From NCBI GenBank assembly GCA_003342815.1, contig PTEX01000414.1, forward strand, positions 301,997 through 365,996: a stretch of 64,000 bases of DNA, read 5' to 3'. Positions 49,499 through 59,882 of this stretch are shown here, piece by piece. Position 1 is the first letter of the stretch. The number at the start of each line of letters is the position of its first letter. This stretch comes from Eudromia elegans. Its lineage: Eukaryota; Chordata; Aves; Tinamiformes; Tinamidae. The notes beneath the pieces were generated by a model. It was not told where the DNA came from, did no database searches, and worked only from the letters and a program-made list of their open reading frames with translations. Position numbers and translations under genes: made by a program.

Positions 49499-52308
49499 AT
49501 AATTATGAAAAACATGATCATGGATAAAATGCAATGAAGTAAGCTACTGAAAGAAATTAAGTAGAAATGAAGGAAATTCTCTCGAAAGTATTCTGGAAAT
49601 CATGTATCCATTTTTTTGGGGAGACTAAAGTAGCCCAATATTCAAAAGGAGCTTATTAAATATATGAGCTTAATTCTTTTCTTAAAATAGGGCAAACAAG
49701 ATTGTCAGACTGTTAATAGTCACTCCCTTATACATACCAATAAGGCCTCAGTAATTGTTGTAATGGCCCAAGTACATTATGGTGTTACATTATACCTTTG
49801 CTTTCTGCAAAGCCTTTTCCATTAGATTTGAGACAGCAAAAGGTTTTTTGAGTTTTTAATCACCTCTCGTTTATACATTTGAAAAACTTTTTTTTCTTTT
49901 TTTTTCTAAGTGTGACCATGTATTCTGATAATATTCTGAGAAGTACACTATACACATCCACAAATATGATGACAATAACAGTCTATCTCCTTCCTTGGTA
50001 AAAGGGCTAATTATGCCACATATTAAATTTGTCCTGTGAATTTTGGAACAGACTTTCCTTCCAATGTATAGTTTGATCTAATCTAGTAATGAAAGAGGAA
50101 TTTTAGGCAGATGAGTTGAATGTTAGTCAAGTCAACTCAGTGAGCTAATCTCTTCTTCAGGCTTCAGTAGACAGTTTATGTAGACATCATCTCCAAAATC
50201 TGTAATAAATGTCATTTCTATAATAATTATCATGTGAACACTTAAATTTAGGTGTCTTAATCTTGAAGAGAATCTCCTGAAGATAATGTTTTTGTTGTTG
50301 TTGCTGTTGTTTTTTTTTTTTTTCATAAAGACATAATATTCTCAGGGAAGTATGTGTAGTATAACAGCATTCTTTCAAGAATGAGCTTTATTTATCCTTC
50401 TGAACATCGAATTTATAATCCTATTGGTATATTGCTGCTCATTAGAACTTGATTTTGAGATGTCCAGGTATAATTTTTTTACTCCAAAAATAATGAATTC
50501 ATATTTCAATGTGAACTGACGAAGCAAATTAGACTGTCACAGGAATTACTTCTTCATTTTTAATAATGTTCAGACTATTAAATATAATTAACAAATAACA
50601 CAAAAGATAAATGTAAATAATATTACAATTTATCTCTCATAATAATTAAAGCAACAAGGTCAAGTCTGACTTGCTGAAATGATATAGAAAGAGCACTCAA
50701 TGGGTGGTTGCACAAATGGTTATTTTTAGAGGGCAATAGCCCATCCATTCAGTAAAAGGTCTAACTGAATCATATAGGTAACTGGTTATATAATGGAGTA
50801 GATGATGAAGCCAGCAATGGAAAAAGTCCACCTGAGATATGGCAAAATAGAGTATTCTACTGTCTCTGCTGGAGACATCTGTCTACCCTATGAGCAGGAC
50901 AATCTCTGTACCAGGATGACAGACAGATCTTCACAACTCCAAGCAGGGCTGTTCATTAAAGCTATAAAGAACTTTAATGTTTTCATGGCCTTTTGCACAC
51001 TGTTAACTGTAGCATACGTGGTTTAAGTGTCAAAATTAAGCTAACACCAGTGAATAGAGAAAATCTCTCTTTTATTTCAGGAGATAATGAAATGCATTTC
51101 CAAATGGTTGTTTTATCTTGAATATTAAAAAAAAAAATCAGAACTTGGAAAAAAAGATCAGTGATGGAAATGCTTGCTTTCTTTTTTTTTTTTTTGATAA
51201 CTCAATCTGTCTTTGACTCAGCATTCTATTACACTTTCTTGGATTAATAAATTTAAACTTTCACTAGCCTTGTTTGACACTGTAGTTACTAATTGTTATT
51301 AATGATATGTTCACTATTTAAAGACCTTTTGAAGAATTATACCTGTAGGCCACTTTAAGTCCTTCAACAGGAACCTATATATCATTTTGTCATTCCATAG
51401 TAAGAACTTCAGTGAATAAATAATAAAAAGGTATATAATGATACATAATGCAAACTTCATGCTTACAAAAATGACTATTCAGAGATTCTTACTCAAGCTA
51501 TGTAAATGAGACAAAAATCTACAAATCAGCTAATATTATACAGCATAATAGATTTTGCTGTTTTTTACCAAAAGTATCCACACATTCATGAAAACAAATT
51601 GCCAATCCCTGGGTTGTAGCAACTCCACTGAGGTCACTGGAGAAAAATGAAATTATCCAACCATCTTACGAGTTATAAATATCAATTTCTACTGATTGTC
51701 AGACAATTGTTACAACCTTGTATTAAAAAAAAAAAATAGACAAGCATGCAGAACAAAGTTAAGTTTTCACAAATTTTCATCATTGCTGCCACCACTCACA
51801 TAGAAAGGATGATCTGAAATGACCAGCATGCAGTACATATTTCACAATATATTCATTTATTGAGTAAATTTTTCAACTATAATCTATAAGAAATTCTTAC
51901 CTATCAAAACTACTGAAATTTTTCAAATCTTTCTGACAGACAACAAATGAGAGTGGAATTCAACTCATTTTACTATTATTCATATTTTTTTCTGTTAAGA
52001 TATAAAACTTAGTCTGCTATTTTATAATTGCTGGTGTAAGTCAGTATACAAAAATGCAGGGACTACCATTAGGTACCTAGAAGAAGAGCTGAGTGGATCA
52101 CCCACAGATAAAATCTCCAAAATATTTCATGGCCATTATATTACAGTGGGTAAAATTCAAGATAGAGTTGATTAGAACATTAGAACTCAGGCAGGAACAT
52201 TTTGAGATTATCTCAATCATATTTGCTTTAATAAAGTACCCAGAAGATATTTGTGTCGTAACATTCTTTCCCCTTGACCATTTTTTAAAGATGAAGGAAA
52301 CATAAAGG

Positions 52309-52324
52309 TTTTTTTTTTTTTTTT
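52309..52324. repeat. T16 homopolymer
   Basis: Sixteen T with no recognisable retrocopy beside it. Confidence 0.85.
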
Positions 52325-53984
52325 CAAATAAATCTGTATTTTCTTAATCAAATTAAAAAATCTACATTGCATTGCTTCAATGCCATAGCTTTCAAATTTC
52401 TTAAATAGCTCAGTTTGCAGGTTTTCTTAAGTAAGAAATCACAAAGCAAAAAAGTAAAACCAATACCAAATTTTAACCATAGCATCAAAATTGACTTTCA
52501 CTTATCTTTCTTTTCATGTGAACATTGAAATCACATTCCTACATTTCAAATTCTAAATAAAATGCATTTCTTATAACCGTAAAGATGCAAACAAACTGTG
52601 AATTCAATATACTGTTTTAATTCACTTCACTTTTCATTCAATATAGCATGCTAAGAGTTCATTGCTGAAATTACTGCACAGACAGTAAATTCACCTTTTG
52701 ACAGTGTCTATATTAATACAATTACAACTTACTAATCTGGGAACTAGTAATCATTTTTTATTTTTATGTAAAAGAGATTTATATTACTATTGGAATTAGA
52801 ATAATGGCCCAAATTCTACAATAAGTTTAATTATAAATGTTTGTATCAAGAGGCAGTCTAATTACACTTTTTCTATTTCCATTATCTGAGAAATCTTTTT
52901 TTTTTAATGATACTACATAGTCATATTGCAATACTGCTTGTAAAATGCTCTTTAAAAAAAAAGTCACCCTGCATAATAATGTCTTCTCAAAATTCCATCT
53001 TTTCTAAAGTTAGGGGGGTTTTTTTTATATGTTATTGTCTTTGTCCTTGGTTGTCTTTCTGCCCATTAGCTAATAACTGGCTGTTAACTGCTAGGAACAG
53101 ATTTTAAGAAGCAATTCTTAAGAGAGGAACTAATAGTTGAGTAATTTACATATTTGTAAAGTAGCTGAATGTTCTCTTTATATTGACATTTATTATCACC
53201 AACTTTTAATCTTAGGCTACAAAATGAGGTAATTAAATTGCATTTATTTGTGTAGCAGAGGACTTGACGAAAATTCTAGAGCCATGTTTATTTTCAGACC
53301 ATGCACACTCTTCAGTGTGATCTTCAGTTATTGGAAGGTCAGTGAAAGCAATGAAATTGGCTTATATACTTTTCAATACTTCTTTTCTTCCTTAAGATAG
53401 GAGATCATCTTCCAAGGCTGTCTAGACAAGTTTTGCAAATAAATTTTATTTGAAGTATGAAACCTTTTTTTTTTGTCAAGTCTTTTTAAAATTGTTTCTA
53501 TTTTTTTTTTCTGAATCCACTGTTCAATATTCATTGGGTATACTGGGTCAATCATTTCTAACATGGAGATGGTTTGCAAACTATTAATATAGATTTGTCA
53601 TCATTTACAATTCACATAGTGTTTGATCTCATGTATTTTTTTGTGCACTCTGATTAAATGGCTGGAACATTTTAATGAGAAAACTAATTAATATCAAACA
53701 ATGACTTGCAAAAAACACACACTGCTCTTGGGCCCAAGATATATGCAACTTTGAGAATTCACAGCCTATTTTTTTCTGCTTTTTCTAAGTTGGATAAGAA
53801 CTATTGAATTGCAAATTAAATGATATTTAAGACAGTAGATCAATTTGTATGATGAGTTGAAACTGAATTCAATGAACTGAAGTGAAATTGAGGCTCAAAC
53901 CCCCAAAGGAATGCAAACAATTTGATGTTTAGCAACACAGGTATTAGATGCCTGGCTGTCAGCTGTTAGCACTGTCTGCTATAC

Positions 53985-54840
53985 TGTTCTCATAGAAAAG
54001 CTCGTGATGAGAATTCTAGAGAAATGTTCAGTGAAGTGGATTGAAAACTGCCTCAAATGGTGGGCTTGTAGGGCTGTGATCTGTAGCACAAAGTCCAGAT
54101 AGTCACCAGTCACTAGTGGTGTTCCCCAGGGGTCAATATTGGACCAATACTGTTTAACGTCTTCCCTAAAAATGTGAATGATGGGACCAAGTGCACCTTT
54201 AGCAAGTTCATATTTGGCATAAAACTGGCTGCTATACCAGATGGTTATGCTGCTATGCAGAGGGACCTTGACAGAATGAAGAAATGGGAAGAGGGAAACC
54301 TCATGGAGTCCAACATAAGGGAAATGCGAAGTCCTGCACATGGAGAAAAATAATCCCATCTGCCTGCATAGGCTGAGATTACCAGGTGGAGATTGGTTTT
54401 ACAGAGAATGATCTTTGTCTTGGTGAACAATTTTAATATGGGCCAGCAGTGTGCTGTCATGTCAAAGTTCGACAGTGTCCTAAACTGCAACAGGTACATT
54501 ACCAGCAGGTCGAAAAAGATGATTATTCCCCTGTATTTAACCCTGGTGAGGCCACATATGGAGTGGTGGGTCCTGTTCTGTGTCTCCAGTGCAAAAAAAC
54601 AAACAATCAAAGAAACTCATGGATGTATTAGAGTGAATTCATCAAAGAGTCAAAAAGATAAGAAGAGATTGGAGTATCTATCTCATGAGGAGAGATTGAG
54701 GGAGTTGGTGGTATTCAGCCTGGAAAAGAGAAGACTGAGAGGATCTTAACGGTGTGTTTAAATATCTGAAAGGAGTATGTAAAAAAGAGCCATATCTTCC
54801 CAGTGGTCCCCAGTGACAAGATGAGAAGTAGATACAGAGC
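53985..54840 (+). mobile_element. Old CR1 LINE fragment lacking its 3' end
   Basis: About 855 bp in the plus orientation. It begins near 'gagaaatgttcagtgaagtgg' and passes through 'actagtggtgttccccagggg', the RT core, 'tgaggccacatatggagtgg', 'tcatgaggagagattgagg' and 'cctggaaaagagaagactgag', and fades after 'cagtggtccccagtgacaag'. It extends further 5' than any other copy here except perhaps the one at 63603. It lacks the 3' UTR and octamer, which must have been deleted or replaced after insertion because LINE integration starts at the 3' end. Heavy substitution marks it as old. The 5' boundary is uncertain by some tens of bases. Confidence 0.88.
54120..54748 (+). pseudogene. Degraded CR1 reverse-transcriptase remnant
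   Basis: The frame is recognisable only in parts. The catalytic box that reads SKFADDTKL in better copies reads SKFIFGIKL here, so both aspartates of the active site are lost. The 3' half keeps QQCAVMSKF, SRSKKMIIPLYLTLVRPHMEW and YLSHEERLRELVVFSLEKRRLRG, ending in an early stop. Indels interrupt the frame between these blocks. It is non-functional. Antisense open frames over the same bases are shadows. Confidence 0.82.
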
Positions 54841-55650
54841 TGGTTGATTGTACTTTTTTTGCATTTAGAGTGATGGGCTAGATATTTGAACAGAATATTT
54901 TTGGGTTAGGCTGAGGACTGAAAAGTGAATATCTGAGAAATCTCACATGCATGCAGTGGTTGAAATTTTTCCTCTTTGTCTGAGCTAACTGCTCTGGAGA
55001 AAAGGAGTTGGGATAAAGAAAAAGTGAATGGGCAAAGGCTGTAATTTAGTGCTTATGACTTTCTTCAGGACATCTGGGATTTGGATTCAGCTGCAAGGAT
55101 TCATTAAGTATTTGAAATGTAAAGTGCATAAATAGAAACAGTGATTTTCAGTCTCCTCACACGGAGGAGAAAATTAAACTAAGACTACCTCACATCCTGG
55201 ATGAGTGTCCTAAACACTAAATCCTTATCTAGAAGATGTTGACAACTCCTCTGGCCTTCTCTTTTGGGAAAGCAGTAGTTAACACTGTTTTTTTTTTATT
55301 ATGGTGCTCAATCCATCAGGTATATTCTGTGAATCTGTGAATGTTCACTTGTCTTTGCTTTTCTCACACCTCTGACCTTGATGGTGAAAAAGAAACAAAA
55401 CAAACAATCAAAAAATGTATTTTGTGGATTATTAGGGAGATTAGTTTTGATCTAGAAGACAGCAAATTACTGTCAAGATCAAAGTGCCTTTAGACAAAAA
55501 GTTAAGTGGAATTTTGGGTACCTGAGCAATTTAAGTTATCTCAGCAGCAATAAAGTACAGGGCTGGAGAGTCACAATATAGATTTAGTTCTCTGCAGTCC
55601 ATTTAAGTTTGTCTGTGGCCTTGTATTTTAAATTGCTTGGTCCTTAGAGT

Positions 55651-55665
55651 GTCAACAATGTTGAC
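55651..55665. repeat. Short inverted repeat
   Basis: gtcaac and gttgac flank a 3-base loop (aat). A related imperfect palindrome (ggttcaacaatggttgaa) follows directly. No binding factor is proposed. Confidence 0.75.
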
Positions 55666-55816
55666 ATGGTTCAACAATGGTTGAATACTTTTGAATATCT
55701 TTGTATCTGTGTGACTGGAACTGAGAATTTTTTTCTTTTTGTTGGGTCCTTGATACATAAAGGATTATTCTGGATGCCACTAGCAGTGTAGGCTTCTACT
55801 ACAGTATAACACACTA

Positions 55817-55832
55817 TTATATATATATATAA
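55817..55832. repeat. (TA)n microsatellite
   Basis: About eight TA units. Confidence 0.88.
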
Positions 55833-56623
55833 AAAGGCAAATATATATAAAAAAATCCAGGATATTTGTTTGGTGGAAAGAATCTCAATTTATATTTCAA
55901 ACTAGCTCTGTTATTGATGTAGATAATGGCTATTTAATCTAGGCAATATTAAAGTATATTTGCACTGTTGAGTAAGTACATTAAAATATAAGACACAACA
56001 TTTTATCAAGAATCCATCTAGCCAATTTTATATCTTCTATAGTATCCAGACACTACATTTATAGCTCCCAGAATTTATATGAAAAGAGACATAGAAAAGC
56101 TGGTTCTTGTCCATGCTCTTATAATTACTCATGGTTTTGCATCCTTGTAAAATATACCCTGAATTTAGCTCTTGTTGCTCTTTAAAAATCTTCTAGTTAT
56201 TCCATATTCTTTACTGAGGACAAGACAGTGGGACAAGAGAGGACAAGAAATTCAGAGTGTAGGAAGACTTTGAGTTTGCACAGTGACATAATGTGGCTTA
56301 TATACTTTATTTATTTCCTAATACATCCTCACACTTCTATTATTTTCATTTGACTTTTGCTAAGCTCAACTTGATGTTTCTGTGAGACTCCCTGTCTTAT
56401 TTATGAACAATTATGATAATCTCCATCTCCATGGAGAACCTAGAAAAGTTTCTCCATGTGTCCAATATTTTACATTAATCTATGATAAACTTCACCTTCC
56501 ATTTTATTGGCTGCCAGTCAGTCTTGTAAGGCTGCAGTTCTTCACAATCTGGCTTTGTCCTTATTCCCTTGAATAGCTTTATATAATCAGCATATTCCCC
56601 TCTCTTTATTCACTTTTCAAGGT

Positions 56624-56642
56624 GATAGATAGATAGATAGAT

Positions 56643-56694
<52 letters not shown>
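56624..56694 (+). repeat. (GATA)n microsatellite, about 17 units
   Basis: Seventy-one bases of GATA units with one interruption (gattagata at about 56640-56648). This is the longest tetranucleotide array in the window and likely length-polymorphic. On the minus strand it produces a spurious YLSI-repeat reading frame. Confidence 0.95.
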
Positions 56695-56695
56695 G

Positions 56696-56843
56696 TCTAT
56701 ATGTGTGTACACGGATATATTTATACATTTCCTTTGTGTGTATATACATACACACACCAATATATGTATATGTGTATGTGTGAATATATATACACATAGA
56801 AGAGTGTATATGTGTGTAGCATGTATACATATATATGTACATA
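56696..56843. repeat. TG/TA-rich low-complexity tract
   Basis: Directly after the GATA array, about 150 bp of alternating TG, TA and CA dinucleotides with short palindromes (tatatgtata, acatatatatgt). It looks like a decayed dinucleotide repeat, forming with the GATA array a compound microsatellite of about 220 bp. Confidence 0.8.
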
Positions 56844-58898
56844 AAAAAGGCTTTGATCTTTTCTGATGACTTTCCTCCACTGTGACAAGTAATTTTTTAC
56901 TCTCATTCTCTATTTTCTGACTTTCAACCAACTGTTTTACCTATGTAATGGAATTTGGTATTTGGTATGTTCCCCATGAGCTTAGTTCTCAATTGGTAGC
57001 AATGACACTAATCCCATCACAACAATCAGTGTAATTTGTGGGAACATACTGCTTCAGACATGTGTTGTCCTGTTCTTAAATGAGGCACAGGCATAGATGC
57101 TGCAGTTGATTCACCTTCCAGGATCTGTACTGAGATCTCTCAGTGTTACTTGATGTCAGAACTCCAGCTTGGTTCAACATGCTTCCAAGAGAAAGATGTA
57201 TTGCAGAGTATGGATTTTTCCTCAAGTTTTTTGAAGTATTTCAGTGACTTTAGATGCTGCTCTTTTCTTGTGACTGTTCTCTTTACTAAAATTTGACCTA
57301 TCGATTATAATCAAGTCCAGACATTAAATCAGTTGCATAATTTACATAACAAGCACATTTTTCAAAATAAGGATTTTCTCATTGTGAGATATTTCTTTAT
57401 TAAAATTATTTAAAAAGTCTAGCACCTATGCAACAAAATCAAATACTTCAATATAAAATTGCATACATAAGGCAAGGTATTTAAAGTAGCATCTGAGTTT
57501 ATTGGCACAAGTATACTGCTTTGTCTTCCTTTATGAGCCAATGTTATTACATTTTGGCAAGCAATATAACAAATACATTTGTTTTGCTCCCTTTTACTTC
57601 CAAGTACGTGCATGGTCAAAAGTAAAATTGCACCAACATGATATTTTACAATTATGAAGACTTTAGAGGGATCACTCCCCCCATTCAGAAGGAAAATAAC
57701 AGTAACAAATTCAGGCATTGCCTACTATTCATGAAGCAATTATTATTTACAGCTATATGTATTTCTTTTTAATTTCTATTTTTCAAAGCATAATTTCTTA
57801 TAGGTGACTGTACATGCTGAATGCCAACTTTGAAAATTAAACTTTTTTTGAATCATCAGAGTGGAAAAAATCTGAGCAAATGTATTTAAGTGTGAAAAGT
57901 ACATTTTCATGCTTTGACAACTCAAAGTAGCTAACTCATATCTTCCTGCCCCTTCAAAAATTTCACCTTTAAGTTGAAAATGAGCATGATAAACTTTAAC
58001 TCAAAGGGTTTGTGATCTGTTCTGAAAAGCTATAATCAACAGCAAATAATACTTAAAAGTGAGTCTCCATTCAGAGCTATACTGAGATCATATAATTAAA
58101 TTCACTGGTTATACATATATTAATTTTAAACATGGTAAATCCATTTCTTTTTCTAAAAACATGCTACATAGGACACAGTGCACTTCCAAAACACCCTTGA
58201 GTTCTTTGTCCATTATAAAGTAAGCATTTAGAAATTGTATCCACTGGGCCTAACAATATTCTTGTTAATGACTTTCACAAATGCCAAATAAATGCTCTGA
58301 TCTTAACATTAGATTTATTGTACTGCTTTATCTTTTTTTTTCCAGAGTCCTTTTTTTCTCCCATTCACTCCTGGCTCTCTGTGTTTCTCATTGTCTTCTC
58401 ATCTTTGTCTAACTGGAAACATCCCTTTTATGTTCCTTTTTTTTTTCATCACTAACCTAATTTGGCTCATTTATCTTCTCTCATAGGCATAATATTCTCT
58501 TCTAGGCCAGTGGTATCAGAGAAATACTACCTTTCAACACAGACTAAAATGGCTGGGTTTTTTAATGTTTACTTTAGTATTCAGAAGATAGTTTGGGTTC
58601 CATTGTTTTGGTTGCTAAGTATTTAGTATCATTGAAATTTCTCAATATTTTTTTGGGGTTGTTTTTCAGTATATATTGGAATTTCTTTTTCTTACAATAT
58701 ATATTGCAATTTACTAAAGACTCTTGTTATAGATCTGTGCTTACAGAGATCTCCCACTTCTCTGACAACATTTTATTCTAGAGTAATGAAGTAGAATGAT
58801 GTAGGTTGAAATTGTTTTGCATCAGAAATTATTATGTGAGAAAGCTAGTTGTTTCTCTTTAACACTTCTTATGTGAAAACAAATTATTTCCCCTCAGA

Positions 58899-59882
58899 AA
58901 TCATAGAATGATTAAGGTTGGAAGGGACCTCTAGAGATATCTAGTCCAGCCCCCCCTGCTCCAGCAGGGACCCCTAGAGCACGGGACACAGAGTGGCATC
59001 CAGGCGGGTTTGAAAGATCTCCAGAGAAGGAGACTCACAACCTCTCTGGGCAGCCTGTTCTAGGGCTCCGTCACCCTCATGGTAAGGAAGTTCTTCACAT
59101 GGAGATGGAACCCCCTGTGTTTCAACTTATGCCCGTTACCCCTTGTCCTATCACTGACCACTATCAAGAAGAGTTTGACCCCCTCCTCTCTACTTTCACC
59201 TTCCTGGTATTTACGCATATTGACAAGATCTCCTCTTAGATCTATTTATAAGATCTATTCTTCTCTAGGCTGAACAGGCCCAGCTCTCTCAGTCTTTGTT
59301 CATAGGGCAGATGTTCCAGTCCCTTAATCATCTTTATTGCTCGTTGCTGGACTCTCTCCAGCAGCTCCACATCCCGCTTGTACTGAGGAGCCCAGAACTG
59401 CACCCAGTACTCCAGGTGCACTCTCACCAGGGCTGAGTAGAGGGGCAGGATCCCCTCCTTCCACCTGCTGGCAACACTCCTCCTGATGCAGGTCAGGATC
59501 CCATTGGCTACAAGGGCACCCTGTTGCCTCATGGTCAACTGGCCAACTAGGACTCCCAAATACCTCTCCGTGGAGCTGCTTTCCAGCAGGTCAGCCCCTA
59601 ACCTGTACCAGCATTTGAGCTTATTCCTCCTCAGGTACAACACACTGCACTTGTCCCTGAACCTCATGGGGTTCCTCTCTGCCCAGCTCTCCAACCTGTC
59701 CATGTCCCTCTGGATGGCCCTCTGGATGGCACAATACTCTGGAGTGTCAGCCACTCCACCCAGTTTGGTGTCCTCAGCGAACTTGCTCAGGGTGCCCTCC
59801 GTGCCCTTGTCCAAGTCATTGATGAACAAGTTCAACAGCACTGGGCCCAGCACTGACCGCTGGGGGACACCACAGATCTCAC
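58899..59882 (-). mobile_element. CR1 LINE, about 1 kb copy
   Basis: The longest CR1 copy in the window, on the minus strand. Its 3' end at 58899 shows the antisense octamer 'atcatagaatgattaaggttgg' region. The UTR follows, then the coding region back to the RT motif [22 protein letters not shown], where similarity stops near 59882. An insertion of about 20 bp at 59238-59258, with three agatct hexamers and an inverted repeat (tagatct/agatcta), interrupts the segment that reads EKRRLRGDL in other copies. No target-site duplication is visible. Confidence 0.95.
58974..59880 (-). pseudogene. CR1 ORF2 remnant with altered catalytic motif
   Basis: A continuous frame runs from about 59880 to 59242 (the Met-initiated part is 203 codons). 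It contains [111 protein letters not shown], then a premature stop caused by the inserted segment near 59250. The FADD box of the RT active site reads FAED, replacing one catalytic aspartate by glutamate, and GVPQG reads GVPQR. The usual CR1 terminator corresponds to CTA at 58974-58976 on the plus strand. Truncation alone makes it inactive. Confidence 0.9.

Larger units (their letters stand above)
42484..53984. other. Long AT-rich intergenic stretch with microsatellites
   Basis: About 11.5 kb with no recognisable exon, RNA gene, CR1 or LTR. Simple repeats are listed separately. The densest low-complexity cluster is at 44640-44996. Frames up to about 95 codons are scattered on both strands without family resemblance. 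Many A/T homopolymers of 10-16 bases occur, for example T16 at 52309-52324. Confidence 0.55.
54841..58898. other. AT-rich intergenic DNA with a GATA microsatellite
   Basis: No recognisable exon or RNA gene. It contains a small inverted repeat at 55651-55665, (TA)n at 55817-55832, the long GATA repeat at 56624-56694 and the TG/TA-rich tract that follows it. A 99-codon minus-strand frame at 57419-57718 resembles nothing I know. Confidence 0.55.

Noticed and set aside
53979-54610. 126- and 121-codon minus-strand frames
   Set aside because: They are antisense shadows of the old plus-strand CR1 at 53985-54840.
30045-56843. Microsatellites considered as CRISPR-like or regularly spaced arrays
   Set aside because: They are simple tandem repeats without unique spacers, and the context is a vertebrate genome.
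56617-56931. 104-codon minus-strand frame with YLSIYLSI repeats
   Set aside because: It is the translation of the GATA microsatellite and the adjoining TG/TA tract.
58520-58560. 'ggccagtggtatcagagaaa' resembling a hAT transposon end
   Set aside because: Only about ten bases agree, and no second inverted end or 8-bp duplication was seen.
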